A DNA stretch of 7,523 bases. Source: JAVJUS01 sp040220455 (GTDB taxonomy: Bacteria > Pseudomonadota > Alphaproteobacteria > DSM-16000 > Inquilinaceae). The stretch covers positions 1 through 7,523 of the forward strand of contig JAVJUS010000127.1 in NCBI GenBank assembly GCA_040220455.1. The letters are read 5' to 3'. This document shows positions 1 to 5,731 of the stretch, piece after piece. Made by a program: the position numbers and the translations under genes. The number at the start of each line of letters is the position of its first letter. Position 1 is the first letter of the stretch. Below the pieces are notes generated by a model. It worked only from the letters and a program-made list of their open reading frames with translations. It made no database searches and was not told the DNA's origin.

Positions 1-465
1 GCCGCCGCTGGCCGCGGCCGGCGCGCCCTCGCCACCGGTCGCGATCGCGGTGACCGCCGGGGCCGGCAGGCCGAGATCGAGGCCGGGCAGGCCGCCCGAC
101 GCCGTGTCGATGTCGAGCGCACCATCGGCCGCCGGGTCGGCCACCCCCACCGCGCCCAAGCCGTCGAGATCGGCCGGGGCCGCCGCGTCGCCCGCGCCCT
201 CCGCCAGATCGGCGAAGCGGGCGCCCGTGGCGCCGTCGAAGATGTCCACGAAGTTGGGTTCGATCGCCGACGCCGCGGCTTCGCCCGCCTGCCCGCCGGC
301 CGGATCGCCGAAGAGGAAGGTATCGACCGGCGCCGACCCCAGGTCGGCGAGGATCGTGCCGGCCGCGTCGAACCCCTCGGGCAGCCCGGTCGCCGCCGAC
401 GACCCGGGCAGATCGAACAGCGGATCGGCTTGCCAGAGCGAGTCTGTCGCGTCAGTCTCGCGCAT
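1..465 (-). CDS. Highly acidic Ala/Gly/Asp-rich protein of unknown function, N-terminal part only
   Basis: The reading frame is open for 155 codons from an ATG at 465 down to the left edge, so the C-terminus is missing. The start is well supported: a perfect AGGAGG (476-471) sits 5 bases upstream, followed by MRETDATDSLW. The visible part has about 19 Asp and 6 Glu against 2 Arg, with no Lys and no His. It is rich in Ala, Gly and Pro, with segments such as FDLPGS, LADLGSAP and GLPGLDLGLP. There is no N-terminal signal peptide and no membrane segment. I do not recognise a family. The composition would suit the N-terminal region of a long secreted repeat protein, for example an RTX-type type I secretion substrate whose signal lies at the C-terminus, but no calcium-binding repeats are visible here. 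An intracellular low-complexity protein is equally possible. That the frame is coding is fairly sure; its role is unknown. Confidence 0.72.
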   Translation of the reverse strand, partial: MRETDATDSLWQADPLFDLPGSSAATGLPEGFDAAGTILADLGSAPVDTFLFGDPAGGQAGEAAASAIEPNFVDIFDGATGARFADLAEGAGDAAAPADLDGLGAVGVADPAADGALDIDTASGGLPGLDLGLPAPAVTAIATGGEGAPAAASGG

Positions 466-476
466 GTATGCCTCCT
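466..476 (-). promoter_or_regulatory. Perfect Shine-Dalgarno site for the acidic protein
   Basis: On the minus strand AGGAGG (476-471) is followed by a 5-base spacer and ATG (465-463). It is the strongest ribosome binding site in the window and fixes the start of the partial acidic gene. It suggests efficient translation. Confidence 0.75.
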
Positions 477-587
477 GAACGTGCATGAACTATGGTCAGA
501 ATGAATTTAAGGTCGTAAATACTCTCTTAACGTGTACTACTGCACATCAATTTATACAAAAAAGACGCATCTCTGAAGCAACCATTA
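477..587. other. AT-rich intergenic region upstream of the acidic gene
   Basis: By hand count positions 481-590 are about 35% GC, far below the surrounding coding DNA, as expected for a promoter region. It must hold the start of transcription for the acidic gene if that gene is not read through from upstream. Candidate -10 elements on the minus strand, such as TATAAA (556-551), lack a convincingly spaced -35, so no promoter is assigned. No gene is seen in this gap. Confidence 0.5.
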
Positions 588-600
588 CTAGAATTGCGTC
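558..600 (-). terminator. Possible weak intrinsic terminator after the small membrane protein gene
   Basis: On the minus strand GACGCA (600-595) can pair with TGCGTC (569-564), and six T residues (563-558) follow directly. The stem is only 6 bp with a 25-base loop, and its first arm overlaps the last codons of the small membrane protein gene. The position at the end of the scfR-type unit and the T-run argue for a terminator; the weak stem argues against. The T-run is also close to a TATAAA that could serve the next gene. Confidence 0.4.
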
Positions 601-731
601 GTCAAGGCGACCACCAGCATGAATGCGAAAAGCGCCATGACCACGAGCCCCGCCGTGGTCTTGAGGAATCGGCGCACGGGCCGGAACAGGACGGCGGCGA
701 GTCCCACGACGAGCAGGATCTGGAAGAGCAT
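588..731 (-). CDS. Small two-helix membrane protein, 47 residues, unknown function
   Basis: From the ATG at 731 the product is 47 residues and almost entirely hydrophobic. Helix 1 covers about residues 3-16. A short basic loop (RPVRRFLK, 17-24) follows, then helix 2 at about 27-43, ending ALTTQF. The basic loop predicts that it lies in the cytoplasm with both ends outside it. The gene follows the acyl-CoA regulator on the same strand and may share its transcript. The start is uncertain. No clear Shine-Dalgarno precedes ATG 731. The same frame extends to a GTG at 827, four bases after the regulator's stop, giving 79 residues with a non-hydrophobic leader; a GAGGGG abuts that GTG with almost no spacing. 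The frame reads well at codon level, but no family is recognised. Confidence 0.5.
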   Translation of the reverse strand: MLFQILLVVGLAAVLFRPVRRFLKTTAGLVVMALFAFMLVVALTTQF

Positions 732-831
732 GGCCGGGCCCGGGGCGGTTGCGACCGCGTGACCGTCGACGACCCCGCTCGCCCGGTCAAGGGGAATGGC
801 GGGGGACGTTCGGCCGGCTCGCCCCACCCCC

Positions 832-2277
832 TCACATCGGCTCGAAGGCGAGCGCGGTGACGCCGCGCCGGGTCTCGTCGACGCTCATGCGGTGGTTGAG
901 CGGCGGGAAGGCGCGGTGGGCGCAGTCCAGCCGCTCGCACAGGCGGCAGTGCAGGCCGATCGGCACGACCGAGGAATCGCCGGTGAGATCGAGGCCGTCG
1001 GCGTAGACGAGCTGGGCGGCGTAGCCGATCTCGCAGCCCAGCGCGACGGCGTAGATCTGGCCCGGATGGTGGAAGCCGGCGCCGGCCTTGCGCACCGTCT
1101 TGGCGATCGAGAACCAGCGCTCCCCGTCCGGCAGCTCGGAGACCTGGCCCATGATCCGGCCGGGCGAGCGGAAGGCGTCGTGCACGTTCCAGCGCGGGCA
1201 GGCGCCGCCCAGCCGGGCGAAGGCGGCGCGCGTGCCGGTGAAGCGCTTGGCGATGTTGCCCGCCTTGTCGACCCGGATCAGGAAGAACGGCACGCCCTTC
1301 GCGCCCGGGCGCTGGAGCGTGGTCAGCCGGTGGCAGACCTGCTCGAACGAGGCGTCGAAGCGGTGCTGGAGGATGTCGATGTCGTAGCGCACCGCCTGGG
1401 CCGCCCGCCAGAACGGCTCGTAGGGCAGGACGACGGCGCCGGCCAGGTAGTTGGCAAGGCCCAGGCGAACCAGCCGCGCCGTCTCCGGATGGGTGAACTC
1501 CGCCTCCCCCGACAGCGTGTCGAGCAGCTGGCGATAGCGGATCAGGCCGATCTGGTGGGCGAGCTGGAAGGTCCGGCTCGGCTCCGGCAGCATCTCCGAG
1601 AGCAGGACCCGCCGCCCGTGCCGGTCATAGCGCCGCCACGCGCCGCCCATGACGTCGACCGGCATCACCTTGACCCGGACCGTGAGCTCCTGGTCCAGGT
1701 AGCGCACCAGCCCCGCCTGCACCGCGCCGGCCTCGATCTCCGCGGTGCGCCGGACCTCGTCGGCCGCCTCTTCCAGGTCGGCGAAGTAGTTGTTGTGGTG
1801 GTGGAACCAGTCCCGCGCCTCGTCGAGCGCGCCGCCCGGGTCCGGCGGGGCGCCGCCGGCCTCGCCCGCCGCCTCTGCACCGCCCGCCTGCTCGGTCATC
1901 AGGCGCAGGTCGTCGCGGGCGTGGACATAGGCCTGGTAGAGCTGGATCACCGCCTCCGCCGCCGAGGGCGAGGCCTGGGCGAGATCGACGACATCCTGGC
2001 GCTTGAGGCCCGCGCCGTCGAACAGCGGGTCGCCGAAGGCCTCCTGCAGGCCGGACAGGACCCGCGCGCCGTCGTCCTCGGCAAAGCTCGTCAGGTCCAG
2101 GTCGTAGACTTGGCCCAGCTTGAGCAGCAGCTCCACCGTCACCGGGCGCTGGTTGTTCTCGATCAGGTTCAGATAGCTGGGCGAGATGCCCAGCCGCTCC
2201 GCCATCGCGGCCTGGGTCTGCGAATGATCCCGGCGCAGGCGCCGGACCTTGTGGCCCAGCATCGCCTTCTTCGCCAT
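832..2277 (-). CDS. XRE-family short-chain fatty acyl-CoA regulator (ScfR/RamB/PccR type)
   Basis: This is a 481-residue DNA-binding regulator. Residues about 9-63 form an XRE helix-turn-helix (QTQAAMAERLGISPSYLNLI is its core). A central ImmA/IrrE-like region has a degenerate metalloprotease motif at residues 241-245: HQIGL, with Gln and Leu where HExxH needs Glu and His. It is therefore probably not a protease. The C-terminal half matches the acyl-CoA-responsive domain of the family and ends with a Cys cluster, C444-x2-C447-x4-C452, followed by RAFPP. Known relatives (RamB, PccR) control acetate or propionate assimilation by sensing acyl-CoAs. The start at ATG 2277 has GGGAGGG 8 bases upstream and puts the helix-turn-helix at the usual position; a longer in-frame start at 2358 adds only a low-complexity leader. 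Divergence from aceA makes aceA its likely target. Whether it activates or represses cannot be read from sequence. Confidence 0.92.
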   Translation of the reverse strand: MAKKAMLGHKVRRLRRDHSQTQAAMAERLGISPSYLNLIENNQRPVTVELLLKLGQVYDLDLTSFAEDDGARVLSGLQEAFGDPLFDGAGLKRQDVVDLAQASPSAAEAVIQLYQAYVHARDDLRLMTEQAGGAEAAGEAGGAPPDPGGALDEARDWFHHHNNYFADLEEAADEVRRTAEIEAGAVQAGLVRYLDQELTVRVKVMPVDVMGGAWRRYDRHGRRVLLSEMLPEPSRTFQLAHQIGLIRYRQLLDTLSGEAEFTHPETARLVRLGLANYLAGAVVLPYEPFWRAAQAVRYDIDILQHRFDASFEQVCHRLTTLQRPGAKGVPFFLIRVDKAGNIAKRFTGTRAAFARLGGACPRWNVHDAFRSPGRIMGQVSELPDGERWFSIAKTVRKAGAGFHHPGQIYAVALGCEIGYAAQLVYADGLDLTGDSSVVPIGLHCRLCERLDCAHRAFPPLNHRMSVDETRRGVTALAFEPM

Positions 2278-2417
2278 GGCACGTGCCCTCCCCGTCTCCG
2301 GCCCGCCTCCAGCGGCCGCCCGCGCCCGACCTGCGAGCCGGGGCGGCACGAACGGCACCGTCCCGCGCGAAGGGCGGATCCTCGCCTATGCCCTCTGGCC
2401 CGGGCGGACAACCGTTT

Positions 2418-2446
2418 CGTATATCACAGCATTACAAAACTGACCA
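2418..2446 (-). promoter_or_regulatory. Candidate promoter of the ScfR-type regulator
   Basis: On the minus strand TGGTCA (2446-2441) and TATACG (2423-2418) each match the sigma-70 consensus at 4 of 6 positions and are separated by 17 bases. One TTACAA hexamer (2432-2437) lies in the spacer and another (2447-2452) abuts the -35, so a protein bound to these would block this promoter. That suggests autoregulation, which is known in this regulator family. The leader to the ATG at 2277 would be about 130 bases. Confidence 0.4.
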
Positions 2447-2547
2447 TTACAAGCCTTACAACAAGACCATATTACATTCAAGCACTTATTGACGGTTGAG
2501 CGGTATCGGCGAATTGTAAAGGCAGTCGCCGCGCCGCAGCGTTACAA
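2432..2547. repeat. Cluster of TTACAA/TTGTAA hexamers, probable operator sites
   Basis: TTACAA occurs at 2432-2437, 2447-2452, 2456-2461 and 2542-2547. A variant, TTACAT, is at 2472-2477, and the inverted form, TTGTAA, is at 2514-2519. The pair at 2447 and 2456 is a direct repeat with a 3-base gap. The pair at 2514 and 2542 is inverted with 22 bases between. By eye I find no other copy in the window. The location between an ScfR-type regulator and its likely target suggests operators. The core resembles, but is not, the TTTGCAAA-type site reported for relatives. Confidence 0.5.
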
Positions 2548-2591
2548 ACACGACGGCCGGCGGGATGGACCGAAGAGGCAGAGGCGCTCCC

Positions 2592-3893
2592 ATGGCACCG
2601 CTCGACAACGTTCCCGGCTACCTCACCCCGCGCGAAGACCAGGCGCCCGACTGGGCGGCCCGGCGCTTCGCCGGCATTCGCCGTCCCTACAGCCCCGCGG
2701 ACGTGGAGCGGCTGCGCGGCTCGGTGCGCATCGAGCACACGCTGGCCCGCCGCGGCGCGGAGCGGCTGTGGGAGCTGATGCACAAGCGCGACTTCGTCAA
2801 CGCGCTTGGGGCGACCAACGGCAATCAGGCCATGCAGATGGTCCGCGCCGGGCTGGAGGCGATCTACCTCTCCGGCTGGCAGGTCGCCGCCGACATGAAC
2901 ACGGCCGGCCAGATGTACCCGGACCAGAGCCTGTACCCGGCCAACTCGGTGCCGGAGGCGGTGCGCCGGATCAACCGCACCCTGCAGCGCGCCGACCAGA
3001 TCGAGCACATGGAGGGCGGCGCCACGCGCGACTGGTTCGCCCCGATCGTGGCCGATGCCGAGGCCGGCTTCGGCGGCTCGCTCAACGCCTTCGAGCTGAT
3101 GAAGGCGATGATCGAGGCGGGCGCGGCGGGCGTCCATTTCGAGGACCAGCTGGCCTCCGAGAAGAAGTGCGGGCATCTGGGCGGCAAGGTGCTCGTCCCG
3201 ATGAAGACCTTCGAGAAGACGCTGTCGGCCGCGCGACTGGCCGCCGACGTGATGGACGTGCCGACGGTCGTGATCGGCCGGATCGACGCGGAGAGCGCCA
3301 AGCTCATCACCTCGGACGTCGACGAGCGCGACCATCCGTTCATCGACCGCGAGGCCCGCACCGACGAGGGCTTCCACCCGATCCGGCCGGAAAACCGGCT
3401 GGAATACTGCATCGAGCGCGGCATCGCCTTCGGCCACTACGCCGACCTGCTGTGGATGGAGACCTCGACGCCGGACCTCGCGACCGCCAAGGCGTTCATC
3501 GAGGGCGTGCGCAAGGTCCACCCGGACAAGATGTGCGCCTACAACTGCTCGCCCAGCTTCAACTGGAAGAAGCACCTGGACGACGCGACGATCGCGAAGT
3601 TCCAGCGCGAGCTGGGGGCCATGGGCTTCAAGTTCCAGTTCATCACGCTGGCCGGCTTCCACAGCCTGAACTACGCCACCTTCCGGCTGGCCCAGGGCTA
3701 TGCCCGCGAGCAGATGAAAGCCTATGCCGAGCTGCAGCAGGCGGAGTTCGCCGCCGAGGCGGAGGGCTACACCGCCACCCGCCACCAGCGCGAGGTCGGC
3801 ACCGGCTATTTCGACGCCGTGTCGATGGCGATCAGCGAGGGCCGGTCCTCGACCACGGCGATGGCCGATTCGACCGAGACCGCCCAGTTCTGA
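2592..3893 (+). CDS. aceA: Isocitrate lyase
   Basis: AceA splits isocitrate into glyoxylate and succinate, the first step of the glyoxylate bypass, which lets cells grow on acetate and fatty acids. The 433-residue product matches the usual length of the short bacterial form (about 430). The active-site signature KKCGH is at residues 191-195, with catalytic Cys193. Other family motifs are SGWQVAADMN (94-103), PDQSLYPANSVP (110-121), EAGFGG (157-162) and NCSPSFNWKKH (318-328). The ATG at 2592 is chosen because GAGG lies 7 bases upstream and the family N-terminus fits; an in-frame ATG at 2565 would add nine residues. It is divergent from the acyl-CoA regulator and probably controlled by it. A small gene follows on the same strand before a terminator. 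No malate synthase gene is visible here. Confidence 0.98.
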   Translation: MAPLDNVPGYLTPREDQAPDWAARRFAGIRRPYSPADVERLRGSVRIEHTLARRGAERLWELMHKRDFVNALGATNGNQAMQMVRAGLEAIYLSGWQVAADMNTAGQMYPDQSLYPANSVPEAVRRINRTLQRADQIEHMEGGATRDWFAPIVADAEAGFGGSLNAFELMKAMIEAGAAGVHFEDQLASEKKCGHLGGKVLVPMKTFEKTLSAARLAADVMDVPTVVIGRIDAESAKLITSDVDERDHPFIDREARTDEGFHPIRPENRLEYCIERGIAFGHYADLLWMETSTPDLATAKAFIEGVRKVHPDKMCAYNCSPSFNWKKHLDDATIAKFQRELGAMGFKFQFITLAGFHSLNYATFRLAQGYAREQMKAYAELQQAEFAAEAEGYTATRHQREVGTGYFDAVSMAISEGRSSTTAMADSTETAQF

Positions 3894-3905
3894 CACCCGA
3901 CGATG

Positions 3906-3938
3906 CGGCCGGCGGTGCCCGCCCGGGCCCGCCGGCCG
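3906..3938 (+). other. Strong intercistronic hairpin between aceA and the 90-residue gene
   Basis: CGGCCGGCGG (3906-3915) pairs perfectly with CCGCCGGCCG (3929-3938). Inside, GCCC (3917-3920) pairs with GGGC (3925-3928) around a 4-base loop, with T3916 bulged: 14 bp in all. It begins 12 bases after the aceA stop. No T-run follows, so it is not a standard intrinsic terminator. It could protect the aceA 3' end from exonucleases or lower expression of the next gene. High GC makes chance pairing more likely than usual, but this stem is long. Confidence 0.5.
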
Positions 3939-3974
3939 GCCGAGAAACGTCGCGAAGCCCGAGGAGACCCCGAG

Positions 3975-4247
3975 ATGCCCGACAGCCTGCCGATGACCGA
4001 TCTGCCCGACGAGACGACCCCGAGCGACGAACTGCCCGACGCCATCACGGTCCTGGCCGACGAGTTCACGCCCGCCGCCATGGAGTACCACCGGCGCGAG
4101 ATGGGCAAGCGCGGCTACCAGCTCGCCGGCCCGATCCTGCCCCGGGTGTTCTATCACCTCGACGGTCCGGGCGCGCCGGACGCGCTGTTCGAGGGCAAGG
4201 CCAAGTACGCGGCGACCTTCGTGCGCACCGGCAAGAAGCCGGGCTGA
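3975..4247 (+). CDS. Conserved-looking 90-residue protein downstream of aceA, unknown function
   Basis: The gene starts at ATG 3975, with GAGGAG (3961-3966) 8 bases upstream; longer in-frame starts lack this support. Codon use is like that of aceA (nearly all third positions G or C), so it is very probably real. The first 30 residues are acidic and Pro-rich with repeated LPD (LPDE, LPDA). The rest is a compact basic domain with EYHRREMGKRGYQLAGPI (37-54), RVFYHLDG (57-64) and KYAATFVRTGKK (77-88). There is no signal peptide, membrane segment or Cys. The G-Y-Q-L turn followed by a late aromatic strand faintly recalls the small DUF4177-type fold; this is a guess. It lies 81 bases after aceA on the same strand and before a shared terminator, so it is probably co-transcribed and linked to acetate metabolism. 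Confidence 0.8.
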   Translation: MPDSLPMTDLPDETTPSDELPDAITVLADEFTPAAMEYHRREMGKRGYQLAGPILPRVFYHLDGPGAPDALFEGKAKYAATFVRTGKKPG

Positions 4248-4344
4248 GGCGCGCGATCGGCGGCGGGCGGCCGCTCCCGTCGTCCGCCGCCCCGGGCCCG
4301 GCCCACCGGGCCCCGCTCCACCTTCGATCCCGTGATCGACCCTC

Positions 4345-4381
4345 CGCCCCGACCGCCCGCCGGCGGCCGGGGCGCTTTTTT
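4345..4381 (+). terminator. Intrinsic terminator of the aceA unit
   Basis: CGCCCCG (4345-4351) pairs with CGGGGCG (4368-4374). Inside, after one A-C mismatch, CCGCC (4353-4357) pairs with GGCGG (4362-4366) around a 4-base loop. Six T residues (4376-4381) follow after one C. It ends the aceA and 90-residue gene transcript. The other strand has no T-run after the stem, so it is not an obvious terminator for the convergent hydrolase gene. Confidence 0.9.
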
Positions 4382-4432
4382 GCGCGGCGGCGCGGTGGGG
4401 GTGGACAGGGCCGGGGTGCCCGGCTGTGCCCC

Positions 4433-5386
4433 CTACCCCGCGACGGGCAGGCTCTCGAGGGTGGCCGGGGCGCGGTGGGGAGGCTGGCTGCCGCGGCGCT
4501 GGCGGGCGGCTCGAGCGAAGGCCCCGTAGAGGGCGCGGGAGAGCGGGTCGGTGTCGTGGGCCCATTCGGGATGCCACTGGACCGCCATGGCGAAGCACGG
4601 CGCATCGGTGATCGACACCGCCTCGATCACGCCGTCGGGGGCCCGGGCCTCGACCGTCAGGTCGGGGGCCAGGCGGTCGATGCCGCGGCCGTGCAGCGAG
4701 TTGACCCGCGGCCGGCGGCCCACCCCGGCCTCGGCCAGGATCTCGTCCAGCACCGGCCCCTCGACCCGGATCTCGTGCACCGGGGCGTACCACGTATCCA
4801 CCGAGCCGGACCGGTCGACGCGGTGGTCGAGCAGCCCCGGCGTGCCGTGCAGGGCGGGGTTGAGCGTGCCGTCGAAGGCGACGTTGAGCTCCTGCAGCCC
4901 GCTGCAGATCCCCAGGAACGGGATGGCCGAGGACAAGGCGGTCTGGATCATCTGCACCGCCGCCGCCGAGCGCGCGGCATCGGCGCCGTTGCGCGGCACA
5001 CGCCCGGCCGGCGCGTAGGGCGCCGGCGGCAGGTCCGTCTCCGCCCCCGTCAGGATCAGCCCGTCGAGGCGCATGATCAGGGATGTGAGCGACGCCGGCC
5101 CCAGCCCGTTGGGCAGCAGGACCGGGATGCCGCCGACGGTGCGCTCGACCGCCTCGGAATGCCGGCGCACCTGGCCGTCGAACGGCGCGGCGCCCTGGCC
5201 GCTGTCGCAGGCGATGCCGATCAGCGGCGCGCCGCAGGCCGCCGCCATGTCGGCGCCGCCGGGGCTCGGGACGACGACGGGCCCCGGCGATCCGGCGCGC
5301 GATCGGTCGAACCACGTCCCCGTGCCTGCCCCGTCGCCCGTTCCGGCCCCGGCATCGCCGCCGTCGTGGTCCATCCGATGGGTCAC
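4433..5386 (-). CDS. Class I glutamine amidotransferase-like hydrolase (peptidase C26, PuuD/gamma-glutamyl-GABA hydrolase type)
   Basis: The 317-residue product carries the C26 hydrolase features: PLIGIACD at the domain start (about residue 54), LDGLILTGAETDLPP in the glycine-turn region, and the nucleophile elbow GICSGLQELN with Cys161. NSLHGRGIDRLAP follows, then AVQWHPEW with His272 and Glu274 completing the triad. Relatives cleave gamma-glutamyl amide bonds, for example gamma-glutamyl-GABA in putrescine breakdown. No other polyamine genes are present, so the substrate is open. Start choice: GTG 5386 has GAGG 5 bases upstream; ATG 5374 and ATG 5248 are alternatives. ATG 5248 begins just before the conserved domain but lacks a clear Shine-Dalgarno. 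The extra 46 residues are Gly/Ala/Asp-rich and probably disordered. The Pro/Arg-rich tail after residue 295 also looks flexible. It converges on the aceA unit. Confidence 0.88.
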   Translation of the reverse strand: MTHRMDHDGGDAGAGTGDGAGTGTWFDRSRAGSPGPVVVPSPGGADMAAACGAPLIGIACDSGQGAAPFDGQVRRHSEAVERTVGGIPVLLPNGLGPASLTSLIMRLDGLILTGAETDLPPAPYAPAGRVPRNGADAARSAAAVQMIQTALSSAIPFLGICSGLQELNVAFDGTLNPALHGTPGLLDHRVDRSGSVDTWYAPVHEIRVEGPVLDEILAEAGVGRRPRVNSLHGRGIDRLAPDLTVEARAPDGVIEAVSITDAPCFAMAVQWHPEWAHDTDPLSRALYGAFARAARQRRGSQPPHRAPATLESLPVAG

Positions 5387-5451
5387 GGCTGCCTCACTCC
5401 CTGTTCCGCGCCGGACACGCCCGACGCGACCGGCCCCGCGGCTCGCGCCCC

Positions 5452-5483
5452 GTCCGGCGCCGACGTCCGGCGCCGACGTCCGG
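5452..5483. repeat. 13-bp tandem repeat, two and a half copies
   Basis: The unit GTCCGGCGCCGAC occurs at 5452-5464 and 5465-5477, followed by the partial copy GTCCGG (5478-5483). Each unit is nearly its own reverse complement around GGCGCC. It lies about 65 bases upstream of the hydrolase start, in the untranslated leader if the promoter at 5550-5579 is used. It may be a binding site or a product of replication slippage. Confidence 0.6.
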
Positions 5484-5549
5484 CCCGGTCGCCTGCGCCG
5501 ACCCCTTAAGGGACTCCGCGATTGCGGGTAAAACGGTATCATAGCCACT

Positions 5550-5579
5550 ATCTAAAATAAATCGCACCCTGACCGTCAA
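5550..5579 (-). promoter_or_regulatory. Candidate promoter for the C26 hydrolase gene
   Basis: On the minus strand TTGACG (5579-5574) matches the -35 consensus at 5 of 6 positions and is preceded by C, as in the alphaproteobacterial CTTGAC form. TTAGAT (5555-5550) is a weak -10, 18 bases away. It is in an AT-rich patch downstream of the ilvC terminator, so it would give the hydrolase its own transcript with a leader of about 155 bases. Confidence 0.4.
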
Positions 5580-5649
5580 GCCGATGAGAGCGCCTTTCCC
5601 CCAGGAAAGCGTGCAATGCCGTATAGTTTTAAGAGTTCGTTCAGCAACG

Positions 5650-5678
5650 AAAGAGCCCGCCGGTGGTTTCCGGCGGGC
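5650..5678 (-). terminator. ilvC: Probable intrinsic terminator of the ilv operon
   Basis: On the minus strand CCGGCGGGC and GCCCGCCGG (5670-5678 with 5655-5663) form a perfect 9-bp stem with a 6-base loop. It is followed by TCTTTC, a short, imperfect T-tract. It lies about 55 bases after the ilvC stop and marks the end of the ilv transcript. Confidence 0.7.
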
Positions 5679-5731
5679 CCCTCGACGTCTTCGTGAATGA
5701 TCGCCGGCGCCTGCCGCGCCGCCCGCTCGCC

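Larger units (their letters stand above)
2278..2591. promoter_or_regulatory. Divergent control region between the regulator and aceA
   Basis: This 314-base gap has no gene. Positions 2278-2400 are GC-rich and form the long untranslated leader of the regulator gene. Positions 2411-2520 are about 39% GC by hand count and hold the promoter elements and the TTACAA cluster. For aceA, TTGACG at 2489-2494 is a good -35, but the -10 is weak: AATTGT at 2512-2517 with a 17-base spacer. An alternative is TTACAA (2447-2452) with TATTAC (2470-2475), also 17 bases apart. A weak aceA -10 would fit a promoter that needs an activator; that is inference. Confidence 0.65.
5387..5731. other. Intergenic region between the C26 hydrolase and ilvC
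   Basis: No convincing gene lies in these 345 bases. From left to right it holds 13-bp tandem repeats (5452-5483), a 10-bp palindrome CCCTTAAGGG (5503-5512), and an AT-rich part (about 5521-5640) with a candidate promoter for the hydrolase. It also holds a hairpin in which TTTCC (5595-5599) pairs with GGAAA (5604-5608), extended by CGC/GCG, and finally the ilvC terminator (5650-5678). Confidence 0.55.

Noticed and set aside
50..478. Plus-strand frame of 142 codons at the left end
   Set aside because: It is Ser/Pro/Ala/Arg-rich shadow translation. The minus strand in the same place has a perfect ribosome binding site and sensible start.
530..550. Imperfect inverted repeat around GTGTACTACTGCACA as a regulator box
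   Set aside because: The arms are short and mismatched, and no cognate regulator is nearby; chance is the simpler explanation.
796..2499. Open frame of 567 codons antisense to the regulator
   Set aside because: It is a shadow frame rich in Arg, Ala, Val and Leu with no recognisable domain; the minus strand encodes a clear regulator.
4294..4313. GC-rich hairpin (GGGCCCGG with CCGGGCCC) as terminator of the hydrolase gene
   Set aside because: It has no T-run on either strand, and at this GC content 8-bp GC stems are common.
2478..5315. Open frame of 945 codons on the minus strand
   Set aside because: It is antisense to aceA and out of frame with the hydrolase, and its composition is that of a shadow frame. 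The overlapped genes have clear catalytic motifs.
2489..5509. Very long open frame of 1006 codons on the plus strand
   Set aside because: It overlaps aceA in another frame and then the minus-strand hydrolase. The translation is Arg/Pro/Gly-rich with no domain; long stop-free frames are expected at this GC content.
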